Shown: positions 18,071-28,541, numbered from the stretch's first letter. The stretch: DNA of 28,817 bases from Pelomyxa schiedti (GCA_020536535.1 JAHLWZ010001015.1:1-28817), one strand, 5' to 3'. The notes: generated from the letters alone by a model not told the origin. Translations and numbers: made by a program.

Positions 18071-19014
18071 ATGGATGCAAGCACGGCAGATCCAAACAAA
18101 GATCTCGTGAGAGGCATAGAGGATGCGGAGGTGTGGCCGGATTTGTGTAATTTCTTTGGTAATAATAGCTGTGATAGAGAGTGCATAGAGAGGAAGAGAG
18201 GCAACTGCATGAGGCAGAGGAAAAGGTACAAAAACTTACAGCAGAGATACGACAGAGTGAGTATGAAATGGCCCAGTTCGTATCAATTTTGACTGATTTG
18301 GACTGCATAACCCCTGGCTTGGAAACCAGAAAGGTACGCAAAGTAACCTATACCGAGATTAACGATGTATAAGGAAGAAATAGAATTTGTCTCTCAAAAA
18401 AACAGTACCTACCTATAATTGATGTGCAAAGTTTCCACTTTCGTAGAACTGGCGAGTGTTATACAAGAAAATGCAACCTTGACCAGTTTGGCTATCTCAA
18501 GAGAGGAGGAGCTCTGTATTTTTAGGTTCTTATTGTGGGGATTTCCTAGAGGTAACATACTAAGGAAGAAAAGCACCAAAATGAGAGTAGTCATAAAACG
18601 GCATTTAAATGACATGGAGAAATTTGTTGCCAATACATACCCAGCAGAAACAATAGCAAAAATGGAAGCAGAGAAGAAAGTTCTCCATGAAGAGAGTAAG
18701 ACCGGTCTCAAAGTATGTGTACTGATCTACTTTTTTGAAAACTAGTTGGGAGAGTTCAAGAGGCACTCGGTCCATACTTGCATGTAAATTGTGAAGAAAA
18801 GATAAAAGATACTACATCTCTTTTGAATCAACTCACAGAGCAGAAGGTTTCTTTCAACAGTACCTCTAAATCTTATATATTGCGCAAGCACTCAGCACAC
18901 CTGGAACTAAAAGAACTGCGAAGAAGTACTGTGAATATGACCGCTTCACTAGAAGCTTTGACAAATACACTAGCAGTACTTCAAGAGGTACAAAATGTAG
19001 CGCGCTCTCTTTAA
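18071..19014 (+). CDS. Small coiled-coil protein, function unknown
   Basis: Seven exons in phase give 232 aa: 18071-18158, 18191-18333, 18374-18404, 18447-18525, 18565-18695, 18746-18846, 18889-19014. The first intron is only 32 nt and its borders are uncertain; the others are 39-50 nt. The protein is helical almost throughout: EERQLHEAEEKVQKLTAEIR, LASVIQENATLTSLAISREE, YPAETIAKMEAEKKVLHEEI, QEALGPYLHVNCEEKIKDTT and LEALTNTLAVLQEVQNVARS. Size and heptad pattern recall subunits of helical complexes such as augmin (HAUS), dynactin or kinetochore subunits, but I cannot place it. It is transcribed divergently from the F-box/CHORD gene. Confidence 0.75.
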
Positions 19015-20022
19015 TGGCACCAAGGAACTCAACGCTGCACAAATGCAAAAATCTGTCATGTTCGGCGCTTCTTCTGCTCATCACGGTGAGGGCCACTGAC
19101 CGAGTGTACAACCGTTTGCTGGACATCATCGAATGCCTACGCACGTTTCTCAGGCAGTCTCCCTTGATGACCAGTACAAAAACCAACACTCTTCGTGTCA
19201 TGTTGGAAACAAAGAACGCCCTGATGAACACTTTCGTTGGGTTTTTTCTATGAAGACAAAACGGGTTGCGGGGATCAAATCTGTGATGCCCATGCGAGTA
19301 TGGCAAGGGATAAGAGGTTGCAGGAAAAATACCCCCACGGGTCCATGTGGCTTTGGGCGAATGTGGCTACGCACTGAACAGAAGCCTCTCGAGTATGAAA
19401 ATAAAGCATAAATGCACTTGCACCCATGCACAGTGTCGTTACCCAGATGAATGGTGAGCAAAAAGTCAATGGGCACAAGCAGAGGGAAACTATTACTTGG
19501 TGAGGAAAAAAGCTTCGGAATTGGGGACTTACGGTACTGGACAGAAAATAATTCTCAAGTAGTGAGGCGGTGGGGATACACATATATGCCGCCCAAAAGG
19601 TACTATCCACAGTAGTCCAACAGCCCCAAGGGAATTCCGTACAACTCGCTGCACCTTCTCATCACACTTTCTTGCATCACTGCTTGATATGGAGTTTTGG
19701 ATGAAAAAATCGATCCACTATAGTAGACATGAATGAAAGTTTCCGGAAATGTAAGTGGGAGAACCTGGGAATGGAAGATGTAACACCACGAACACAGCAC
19801 AATATTAACTGGATTCCACCTGATTGTTTAGTTGGTTTCTCTTATTGTACTGTTGGGTTACCATTTGTCGTGAATAACAGGATTGTAGACCGGGAGATTC
19901 AATGGTGCCTTGGGAAATGGGAGCCTTGCCTTCTTTCTGTGAATCCAGAGGTACTTCTCTTTAGATTTGTTTCTGAATTCTTCTTCGGGCATGACTGCCC
20001 AAGCAGTGAGGGTCTTGTACAT
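19015..20022. other. Unresolved region with scattered open segments
   Basis: No complete gene could be assembled. On the plus strand several pieces look coding: 19251-19364 (DKTGCGDQICDAHASMARDK, then YPHGSMWLWANVATH), 19480-19600 (SFGIGDLRYWTENNSQ) and 19750-19950 (TQHNINWIPPDCLVGFSYC, ending VNPE before a GTACTT site). They lie in different frames without clear splice pairs. They may be exons of one unfamiliar gene or remnants. Confidence 0.25.
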
Positions 20023-20842
20023 TTAGTCATTTGAAAGAAAGGTTTCGAGGAAAGAAACTTGAGTTTGCATCTTCCATTGGATACAGGCATGCTCCCACGC
20101 GGTTTTATCCGACAATGAAACAGTTTTGTCAAAGTGATCAAGGGAATTGCTCACTGCAGTGGAAATTTCTTGTCTGTTTGTGATTGCAATTTTTCACCAT
20201 TGTCCCTATATTAGAGCAAACCTGATTATAGGCAGCCACACATGGTCATCATTGGAAAGTGCTTTTCGCCAAGTGCGGCAGACTTGACAACAGTCACACC
20301 CAGATAGTATCTGGATGCAAAATGAAATCGGCTTGGCCCATGGTCCAACACAGCAAAACAATTTTTTACCAGATAGATGAGTGCTGTCTTCATTGCCGCT
20401 GCAGTAGTTTGCAAGCTGTCCTCATCCCAGGAGTCCTTTGGTTTTGGCAATGTTGAGTTAACTTCTCCCAGCAATTGAATTTCCATTCGGAACTTGTCCA
20501 AGATTTCGTCCTCTCTAGTTGTTGGGATGACTCCAAGCTGGTCCAGCAGATAGTGTGGGTCCTGCCGTGAGTTACTGAGTTAGTGATAGTAATGGGAAGC
20601 ATGCCTTCTTTTGACTTTTCTAAATTGATTGGAGTCAAACAGTTCTACCAAGGTTTGTCTGTCATATCTCTTCCTTACAATGTCAACTGGAGTTTCATCA
20701 AGTATACTCCTCGCGTTTATATGTGCATTGCCTACCAGAGAAATTGCTTAAAATGGGGCGAGATTGCTGGCAATCTATCAGTGTTGGACTTACATTCCAC
20801 AATGAGCTGCCACATCCATTTGACAACTGACACAGTTTGCAT
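20023..20842 (-). CDS. Short ankyrin-repeat protein, possibly truncated
   Basis: Exons 20842-20794, 20731-20641, 20574-20300 and 20168-20023 join in phase to 186 aa. The N-terminal part is an ankyrin unit (SVVKWMWQLIVE, then CNAHINARSILDETPVDIVR and KRYDRQTLVEL). The rest is helical: QDPHYLLDQLGVIPTTREDE, ILDKFRMEIQLLGEVNS, SLQTTAAAMKTALIYLVKNC and TAVSNSLDHFDKTVSLSDKT. One ankyrin unit is too few to fold alone, and the ATG at 20842 falls inside it, so the gene has probably lost its 5' part or more exons lie further upstream. The 131-nt intron at 20169-20299 is less certain because other acceptors fit. Confidence 0.55.
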
Positions 20843-20945
20843 CACAGAGGTCGAGTTTATATTGCCTTTGTCCTGATAAAAGAATACCATGCACAAGTTG
20901 ATGCAAGAGATAAATATGGGATGACTCCTCTGTATCTCAATTACA
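20834..20945 (+). pseudogene. Single ankyrin repeat remnant on the opposite strand
   Basis: The plus strand reads LHHRGRVYIAFVLIKEYHAQ followed by VDARDKYGMTPLYL, which is a near-consensus ankyrin repeat (loop D-A-R-D-K-Y-G-M-T-P-L). It overlaps by a few bases the 5' end of the minus-strand ankyrin gene. No flanking repeats or gene ends are visible, so I read it as a remnant or an isolated exon. Confidence 0.55.
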
Positions 20946-21338
20946 AACCATCACTGTTTGGTGTGTGCACACAAGGAGGGTCCATCCTTATTGCTGCCCG
21001 CACCATTGCTATATTTTTCAGCACTCTTTTGTCCCACAACACTACGGAAGTCGCCATCGAGATCCAACCACCTCAATCAACAGCAACAAACACCGCTGCC
21101 ATCAACCGACCGTGATTGTGACTGTGAATATGGTTTTAACCACATGCGCGGGCGATCTCACCCAACGCCCCGGTGTCATGTCGTTGTTAACAGTTCCCAC
21201 GCGAGATCTACACATCACGCTGACCTGCCTCAAGTGTTCGTTCCTTCTCCGGTTACGTGGCGCCCCTCTCACACCCATGCAAGAAAGCAAAATAAAAAAG
21301 AGCGGCCATCAGTTCCGTTTTCGTTCATTTTATTTGCC
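20946..21338. other. Upstream region of the alcohol dehydrogenase gene
   Basis: No further ankyrin unit, RNA gene or exon is visible in these 390 bp. Most of it should be promoter and 5' UTR of the ADH gene. Overlapping open frames on the plus strand are CA-rich and do not look coding. Confidence 0.45.
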
Positions 21339-22885
21339 ATGGCTAGTTGTGAGGGCGGTGGTGTCGTGACCAAGTGCGCTGTTGTGAGCACAGTACGGGG
21401 TCCGATTCAAGTGGAACGACTCAGGTTGCAACCCCCTCGTGCTCGTGAGGTCCTGGTGAGAATGCAGGCCGCTGGAGGTTTGTTTTTTCTGTTGCTGTTG
21501 TTGTTTTTGTTGTTGTTGTTGTTGCTGTTGTTGTTGATGATGTCAAGTGAAAAGAAATTGGCTTCGTCGGTGTATCATATTAACGTTGGTTAGTGTGTCA
21601 CAGCGATTGGCATTTGGTAACGGGGAGTACTAAACACCCTTTGCCTGCTGCCCTTGGTCACGAGGGTGCTGGCATTGTTGAGGTAAAAGAACGCCGCATT
21701 CGTGAAAACAAATATCTGATATCATATGTGTAGAGTGTTGGAGAAGGAGTCACCTCGGTCAAAGTAGGCGATGCCATTGCTCTGTCATGGGCACCGTATT
21801 GTGGATCCTGCTTTCACTGCATCAGGTGTGGAGCTATCTCCACTCTTAGAGGTAATAACTTAAATGCAGGGGCTCTCACTTCCTTTGTTCTACGTATGAC
21901 GGACCGGTACAACAAAAACCTTACTTTTACATCCGAGTATTGCAAGTTTACATTCTCTAGATATGGGAAGGAAGAATGATGGACAACACTACCAGGCTTT
22001 CTAGGAATGATGGTACCCCTGTGTGCCAATTCTGTGTATGCAATGTCCCACATTTCAACAACGAATAAACTTTCTTCAGGCACTTGGATGTTTCTCAGAG
22101 TTTATTGTTGTTCCGGAACAGTCATGTGTTGTTCTTCCCAAAACTGTCCCTGCAGCAATCAGGGCTCTGATTGGCTGTGCTGTGACTACTGGTGTTGGTG
22201 CTGCAATAAATACCGCTGGTGTTACACCTGGCTCAACGGTTGCCGTAATTGGTGGTGGAGGTATCATCATTCCCAACTAATACTATTCATTATTAAAAAC
22301 ATTCCTCCTACAAAAGGTGTTGGCCTATCTGTTGTTATGGGAGCTGTTTTAAGTGGAGCAGCAAAGGTAATCATGATCGACCGGGAACCTTCGAAAGAAG
22401 CAATTGCACGCTCTGTTGGGGCAACTCACTTTGTGCAGTTCACCTCCCACAATACATCTGATGACAACGACGAGCTGGTCCAGCAAGTGAAGCAGCTTAC
22501 CGACGGCGGCGAAGGCGTTGACTTTGCATTTGAGGCTGTTGGATCCCCAACACTTCAGCACTTGTGTGTGTCAATTGCACGAAAGGGAGGAGTTGCAGTT
22601 TTGGTTGGTCTAGCCGCAATGGGCACATCATTCCCTCTGTCTGGGGCTACTCTTACACGGCACCACAAAGTGGTGAGAGGGTGCTATTATGGGGGAGTCA
22701 CTCCGGCTCGTGACTTTGTGAGGGTGGCTGAATTGTTCCTGTGCGGAAAGCTGCAATTGCAGAAACTGGTCACTAGGACTTACACACTGGACGAAATCAA
22801 CCAAGCCTATGAGGACATGCTGGCTGGGAAACTGGCTCGTGGTGTGATTCTCTTTGATGAACCCCCAAACAAATCCAAGTTATAG
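21339..22885 (+). CDS. Zinc-dependent alcohol dehydrogenase (MDR superfamily)
   Basis: Oxidises alcohols or reduces aldehydes with NAD(P)(H) in the cytosol. Six exons give 386 aa: 21339-21477, 21594-21682, 21734-21851, 21971-22035, 22080-22260, 22317-22885. Catalytic zinc ligands are Cys48 (VCHSDWHL) and His69 (ALGHEGAGIVE), with a Cys in LIGCAVTTGVGA as the third. The Rossmann loop is VAVIGGGGVGLSVV, and Asp follows as VIMIDREPSK, which favours NAD. HHKVVRGCYYGG and LARGVILFDE are typical of the C-terminal half. The structural zinc lobe reads CGSCFHCIRCG: the fourth Cys is not at the usual spacing. Splicing around that lobe (21852-21970) is the least sure part, and alternative borders shift a few residues there. 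The GH16 gene converges 76 bp downstream. Confidence 0.93.
21487..21540. repeat. TTG/CTG trinucleotide microsatellite in ADH intron 1
   Basis: An imperfect run of TTG with some CTG units fills the start of the first ADH intron (21478-21593), which at 116 nt is more than twice the usual intron length here. Confidence 0.85.
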
Positions 22886-22902
22886 TTCATGAAGAAAAAG
22901 GA

Positions 22903-22908
22903 AATAAA
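22903..22908 (+). promoter_or_regulatory. Polyadenylation signal AATAAA for the ADH gene
   Basis: AATAAA followed by an A run lies 18 bp after the stop codon, 54 bp before the stop of the convergent GH16 gene. Its placement matches the signal behind the VASt gene. Confidence 0.55.
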
Positions 22909-22961
22909 AAAGTCATTCACTTTTTATTGCATCTATCCTCTATTCTCATCCTCCTCGCTTG

Positions 22962-24539
22962 TTAAGAGAAGCTCCAGACCTTGACGCTATCAATCTATTT
23001 CCCCAGTAAGAAGAAAAAAAGAACAAGACAGTCAAATTCACCTGAAGTGCCGCGGTTTCACCAGACCAAGTTGGGTACCAGGCTCCTTTGGCACCGTAAA
23101 ATCTTTTCCCAGGGTTAGGGGTTTTTGTTCCAGCTATGGGAAGGGCTTACGAATTGACTGCGTGAGAGTCAGAGTCAACCCAAGGTTTCCCACCAACTCC
23201 ATCCGGGAAATATCCATTAGTTCCACCACATGCAAGATTGAAAATCAGATAGAAAGCCTGTGTGCAAGGTTTAGTTGATATTGTAAAAGGAAAAAAGGTC
23301 TTGCCTGATCAAATGGAGCATTGTCTGGGCGTCCCTCCCAAGGGTTGTATGTTCCTTATTAGGTTATTAACGGATAAGTCAACAGCCTGTCGGGGTACCT
23401 GCTGGGTATGTGCCGCGAGACCAGAATGATGTATTTACAAGAACATCAAGAACAACTACAGTTTCGGTGTCAATATAGAACTTCATTTCCTTCTCAGTCC
23501 ATGTCTAATAGCTCAGTCAGGAAACATGATAGTTGTGGCAATAGAACGCACCAATCCAAAGGTGTGGAAAGCCTTAGCGAAGTCGCCAGAGGACAAAGTG
23601 TACTCACCGTGTGTGAGTTCATATTGATTGACGCTCCAGTAGGGTCCCCAATGCATTGTGCTAGCTGTTTATTTGTGTTAGGACACTAAAGGGAGTATGA
23701 ATACTTACCAACTGTGTTTATTCCTCCAGGGTACCCATTCGTGTTTCCCCTTGACTCCATAATATCAATTTCGCCTGAAGCGGGCCAATTGCCATACGAG
23801 TTGTACCTTCGGACTTTTAACAGTGGGAAGAAGGTAACTAAACAAACGTTGGGAGAAGCCATATTGCTGGCCACAACCAATCACCAAGGGGCAGCCTTGC
23901 CACAACCTCTACTCGGCCGTACTTAAAGCTAAATCTGGGTGAAAGTAAATAATAATTCAATTCACATTGTTCGAAGAACGCACGAGTTGACAGTCCTTAT
24001 TCTAGCACTCTGGATGGGGTTAAGGTAGTTTCCTCCAGCCAATGCCGTTCTTTCACAGCCATAAAATGCATTCCCAGTGCACAAATCAGCAGGGCTTGAA
24101 CCCCATACATCAAGAATGTAACTATTTCCTACAACATTTGCCTCACCACTAAATGTATCGTTAGCTCCACAACACCAAAACGAACAATAAATAAACTCAG
24201 ACTCAGTACATTGTATCAGCAGTCAAAGTAGGCTTAAGATAAAGTATTCCATCCCTCACATAACTGTTCGTTCTATTGTTCACGTAGTACTCGAATTCCT
24301 ACAACGCACCCTAAGTTTCAAAGACAACAAGCAACCAAACAAACATCAAAAGGTCGACAATTTCTCGTTGCAACGAGAAACAACAAAAAGCACACCCAAT
24401 TTCCACCGCCTCCCAACGTGATTTCGTGCTGCCAAACGGAAAGATCCAACTCAGTAAAGTCATCGGAGAATATCAAAGTCTCGGCTGCATTTGTGCACAG
24501 CACACACAACAACAAGATCCCAACAACACCCCACAACAT
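22962..24539 (-). CDS. Glycoside hydrolase family 16, secreted beta-glucanase-like
   Basis: Likely an endo-beta-1,3(4)-glucanase acting outside the cell or in digestive vacuoles. Eleven exons give 350 aa: 24539-24396, 24298-24210, 24148-23984, 23934-23848, 23806-23709, 23664-23552, 23504-23399, 23354-23305, 23257-23151, 23102-23042, 22994-22962. The signal peptide is MLWGVVGILLLCVLCTNAA. The catalytic strand is ASGEIDIMESRGN with Glu174 nucleophile, Asp176 and Glu179 acid/base, the non-bulged E-x-D-x-x-E form. Other GH16 landmarks are FSDDFTELDLSVWQHE, FKYGRVEVVARLPLGDWLWP, STMHWGP, TWTEKEMKFYIDTE and the final IDSVKVWSFS. An upstream in-frame ATG at 24593 would add a basic 18-residue stretch before the hydrophobic segment. 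The intron at 23258-23304 begins with GC instead of GT. Confidence 0.94.
24361..24380. repeat. 20-bp perfect palindrome in a GH16 intron
   Basis: The sequence centred between 24370 and 24371 (tttctcgttg followed by its reverse complement) is perfectly palindromic and lies in the first GH16 intron (24299-24395). Length is unusual for chance, but no function is evident. Confidence 0.8.
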
Positions 24540-24734
24540 TTTTCTTCGTGCCCTGGATTGGGGTTGGTTTTGTTTCTTTTTTGCTGTTGTCAACGGTGCT
24601 GTGATTTTCGTTTCGCGCTTATGTCGTTTCCGGAAAAAGAAAGTACGATTTTTCCTGTCAGAAAGCGAAAGAAAACGTTCGTGATGATCATGCGTTAGGG
24701 TAGGTTTTTATCTTGTAAAAAATGGGTCTATCTA

Positions 24735-26004
24735 TCAAGAGTTGTCGTAGCGGAGCCTCTTGCGTCTCTGCTCTGTGGTTTCATCTGCTCGCGCGGCATA
24801 GATCATAAGCAAAAGAACTTCGACCACCATGGCGCCTATCATTCCAACCAGCCCGAGTGCGAATCCCTGATTGTGGGTTGAGGTTTTTTTTTTTGCGTGT
24901 TGGAAAGGTTGTGGTTGTTTTTGCATCTCATTTGGAGTGGGATATTATTAGGCACTAGTTATATCTCCCTTAAAATGAAGCGGAGTTTGCGTGGAATGGT
25001 TGTAGCATACCGCATTTCGGCCGTACATCTTGTTTCCTAAATAGTATCCTATTACAAAGCAAGTACCCATAGCAACAATAATGTTGGCTGCCAGTGAAGT
25101 GTTCATGGAACCTTCTCCCAGTCCCTGTCTTTGTGTCGATTATTATGTTGTATGGATATGTAAAAGTTACGGTACTTTTAATTACAAAAGGTTCACACGC
25201 AATGTGGCGTACCCTTTCATGTGCGGGTGAGTGGAGGAGTGTTTAACATTTGCGACCATCTTTTGATACTCCAAGTGCTTTAATCGAATCAAGACCTTTT
25301 CTTTGTCTTTTGATGGGGGTAATAGCCTCGTGTCAGGTATTTCCTTACAAATATGTGAAGAAAAACAAGCCAAGGTATCCATACCTGAGTAACTGGAAGT
25401 AGTGATACTGTACAGCCTTTTGTCAACTCATGCACCCACACAGGACCCTTCCAGACTGCACAAAGCGGTCAACATAGGGGACAATCATAACCAAATCATG
25501 AAACAAAACAATAACAGGAGATCGACTCAAACATAAAAACACGTAACACCGCAGTGCAAATTCATAAAAAATCCCACAGCGACGCAGCAGCACAAATTCA
25601 TAATTTTGACTGCCAAGAAAACAACAAGAACCTTTGCATCGCCTCAAGCACAAAGACAAAGCAACTATGACTTGGTGAGGGACTTGCTCAGCCTCACAGT
25701 AATCATTGAAAACAGCCACATCCCCGCTGTTGTCAATGATGTTCCCGGTCGAGGTGGCATTCTGCCGTGCCGTTTCGTTCGTCGCCGTTGATGTTGCTTT
25801 TGCTGCTGCTGAGGAGTCGCTGGCAGCGTCGCCTTTTGTGTCCTCGGCAGCTGTGCCCGGCGGCGGGGATTGTGGGACGCGGGCGGGTTGTGCAGTTGCG
25901 TCCGCGCCGACGTCACCAACACGTTTTGGAGATGCACAGTGCCTGCAGTGCGCTGCGTGGGCAAGTGCCGACGTCAATGCTGCGTTGCGACCAATCAGCA
26001 CCAT
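24735..26004 (-). CDS. Vma12/TMEM199-like V-ATPase assembly factor
   Basis: ER membrane protein expected to help assemble the proton-pumping V-ATPase. Five exons in phase give 252 aa: 26004-25698, 25455-25385, 25343-25213, 25128-25011, 24866-24735. The N-terminal 100 residues are Ala/Thr-rich and look disordered. The Vma12 core follows: WKGPVWVHELTKGC, RLLPPSKDKEKVLIRLKHLE and YQKMVANV. Two membrane helices come next (SLAANIIVAMGTCFVIGYYL and FALGLVGMIGAMVVEVLLLM), and the tail is basic (RRKRLRYDNS). This order, with paired C-terminal helices and a Glu in the second, matches the Vma12 family; the N-terminus is longer than usual. The first intron (25456-25697, 242 nt) is the longest in the window. 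An upstream in-frame ATG at 26031 is possible. Confidence 0.85.
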
Positions 26005-26103
26005 TTTCTTTGGAAGATCCACTACAAACAAAAAAATGAAATCGTTTTCGACGAGTGTGGAAGTGTCTTGGGTTTCTAGAGCGGGTGGGTGGAAACCACC
26101 ATC

Positions 26104-26555
26104 ATGGTGGTTTTTTGTTGGCGAGAATCACCAGTTGAAGCCCCATATGGTTCTTTTGTTTGGGATCCAAAACATCCAAGGGTGTGAGGCATGTGGTTGT
26201 CGGAGCTTGTGTAACATGGACAACTAAATTGTTATATTGTCCTCACTGCGACGTTGTCTCTTGGTTTTCAGTCATTTCTGTTGCTGGTTGTGACAATGCA
26301 CCTCCAGAGAGACACTGTGCCATCTCAGTGCAGCTTGTTATGAGTGACTACAGCATTGCCATGCATTTAATGTCCTCTGTGCCTGCTGCTGGTCCAGAAA
26401 AAAAATCCCGACCAGGGCACTTATGGTTTTTTTTTTGCAAAAAAAATCCTTTCTCCCTTCAGGGCACAGAGACTGCTGAAGGACCAAGCACATTTTCTGG
26501 TCCACGCTTTGGGCCAGCTAAGTCCAAAAGAGCAGATTTTTCCATCCACGACTAA
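26104..26555 (+). CDS. Small hypothetical protein, exon borders unresolved
   Basis: Three segments have protein-like composition. The first starts at an ATG at 26104 (MVVFCWRESPVEAPYGSFVW, then DPKHPR). The second is about 26285-26420 (APPERHCAISVQLVMSDYSI, then MSSVPAAGPEKKSRPG). The third is 26461-26555 (ETAEGPSTFSGPRFGPAKSK to a stop) after a clear TTTCTCCCTTCAG acceptor. Their phases suggest splicing but I could not fix the borders. No family is recognised. Confidence 0.35.
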
Positions 26556-27160
26556 GAACAACACTCTGATTTGGAAAATGCTGTAGGACCGACTGTGACT
26601 ATCATATCTCTTTGCCTACCCATGCATAATTTGACCGTTGCCGTTTAGCCTAACGGGGATGAAAAGTGGACGTTTTTTCACTATCGGCATGGATTTTTCT
26701 CGCCGTTCCCCCCTATCGGGGAACCCAACTTATCCCAAGTCGCCAAAAATGTACTCCGGTGATTGGTTTTGTGAGAAGATTTCGCTCTCGATTTGACAAT
26801 TGTGGGTTTCGTCTTGTTCTCTGAACTCGAGTTTGTCGATCATACACTCGATCATACACCTACGACATCAAAGCCGCACCGGTGCGCTGCTGAAGAGTGA
26901 ACAACCACAACGCCACACAGCCTCCTCGTTGTTGTCGTGTTGAAACAATTAAAAGTACCGAGTAAAAACCCAGGCATTGCGTCTGATGGGTGTCGGCCGA
27001 CACCCATTAGCCCAGTTTTACAGTTACCCTTGTTGTTGGGTGTTTTGTGCGGCAGTTGTTTGTTGTCTGTCGCAATTTTGTTTTGGCCAACAAACCATTT
27101 CTCTGTTCGCTGTTGGGTTGGTTGCTCGTGTGGTTCATTATTTGCATTATTGCGTCACTA
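26556..27160. other. Gene-free stretch with several hairpins
   Basis: No exon is convincing here. Short inverted repeats cluster: 26641-26656 (CCGTT/AACGG stem), 26705-26724 (GTTCCCC/GGGGAAC stem) and the 22-bp palindrome at 26986-27007. The rest is T-rich. It may hold a structured transcript, promoter elements or nothing. Confidence 0.35.
26986..27007. repeat. 22-bp perfect palindrome
   Basis: The sequence beginning atgggtgtcgg at 26986 is followed directly by its exact reverse complement. It is GC-rich with no spacer, so it could be a dimeric protein-binding site; it lies outside any recognised gene. Confidence 0.9.
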
Positions 27161-27259
27161 TCAATGGCCGGAAATTTCCGCAGCAGGAACCTCCATGTTG
27201 GCAGCGTAATGTCTGACTCCCCGGGTCGCGCTGGTACGGCTTGAAAAAGCTTTGAGAGA

Positions 27260-28530
27260 TTACATTTAGAAAGCTGGCTGCCTGGTATTACTGTGGTAGA
27301 AGTTACATACATCTGGAAGTGCGAGGCAGCAATTATCTATCAGCCATTCACAACAGCCAATCTTGTTCCTCGAGAGCATCTTTGAGAGCACTAAATTCTG
27401 GTTCAACTTGATGTGTTCTGCCTGGCAAGTTCCAGATCGGACGCCTTGACACAAGCATGGTTGAGGATGGGCAAACCAAGGGGTAAGGAATATTCCTCTA
27501 TGATCCATTTCAATATCTGCGGGTTTGCAACAAAACTCAAGTACAAACATGGGGATGGAACAGGCAAGTGAGATTTACCCCACTGCACAGATCAAGTGAA
27601 CTGTGCCTATTAGTCAGAATTCCGCTGATTACATCTTCCCCTTGTTTCCTCTCTGCCTGTGTTTGTTTGGAATTGTATTTGTCTTGGTAAAGTACTGCTC
27701 GATTGTCTCTGCTGTTTTCCACATCACTTTGTTTGTGAACCTGGCAGTGAGGAAAACTCCAGCATCTGGATCATCCTTTTTCTCAGTTGGCCCTCGTTTG
27801 AAAAGAAGTACCACAAGCTCCAGAGTATTCATATCGCCGGAGTGTAAAGATGTCAGCACAGCAAGGGTGCACGGAGGGAGCGTCAATCACTCTGCAAATA
27901 AATAAATAAAAGCCTAAAATGAAGTCAAGACGAACACAGGATTATTGGTTGGTTCCTCAGTGGTTTGATTGTGACACCCTGATACATATTTTCTCCTTCC
28001 TGTCTGTACAACACTGAAGGATGTCGGTGAAGCATAAATAAATATGTGGTTGCATTTCCGGCTCTGAATGTAATGTATTCTTACAAAGGCGAAATTGAAA
28101 AAAGAGGGATACTCAGTAAGTAAGTCCATGAGCAGCTCGCGTGCAACAGTATCCAGGGACTCATACAAACTAACATGCTCAGTGGCAGCCTTATCTGTCC
28201 AACTGTAAGGATGCGATCTTTGTCACTACTTCCTGAAAGAGGTTAAAATGAAATGTGATAATAGTGCAAACTTACAGTCCAGGCTACAACCACCTCTGTG
28301 TCCCCTGGCTTTGTTTGGGGGGGACGCTGGTCGTAGGTAAGTGCAACGGCTTTCTCAAAGCAGCCATAGCTCCAGCTGAGCGTAAGTGCAGGTGTAATGT
28401 CGTGCCGACAGCATGGGCAGATATTGCAAGTACACAGCCCGACAACAGGCTCCCCATTTTGGATGCGAGTGAGCAGGTAGGCACCTAAGAAAACATTGGT
28501 GTATTCCCACCAAGAGCTGCCCCTCACGGT
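27260..28530 (-). CDS. Probable multi-exon gene or gene remnants, ankyrin-like
   Basis: Several minus-strand segments look coding but could not be joined completely. In order: about 28515-28268 (FLGAYLLTRIQNGEPVVGLC, TCNICPCCRHD, GDTEVVVAWT before a GTAAGT site), 28195-28095 (ATEHVSLYESLDTVARELLM, DLLTEYPSFFNFAF), 27870-27690 (TSLHSGDMNTLELVVLLFKR, FTNKVMWKTAETIEQYFTK), 27525-27440 (NPQILKWIIEEYSLPLG, LNHACVKASDLELAR) and 27405-27315 (NKIGCCEWLIDNCCLALPDV). The pattern of 'LELAR' and 'CCEWLIDN' helices resembles degenerate ankyrin-type repeats. The Cys cluster at the 5' end is unassigned. It may be one gene or two fragments. Confidence 0.35.
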
Positions 28531-28541
28531 GGAGGGTTGAT

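Noticed and set aside
18006-18341. Minus-strand Cys/Ser-rich open frame antisense to the start of the 18071 gene
   Set aside because: The plus-strand frame forms coiled-coil exons with matching splice phases; the minus frame has no such support and lies outside the F-box gene start.
19275-19610. Hydrophobic minus-strand open frame that could be a membrane protein
   Set aside because: No signal or family match, and it is antisense to plus-strand segments of better composition; hydrophobicity here arises from AT/CA-rich antisense.
20958-21593. 211-aa plus-strand open frame running into the ADH gene
   Set aside because: It is CA/His/Thr-rich without family features and its end is the TTG microsatellite read as poly-Leu.
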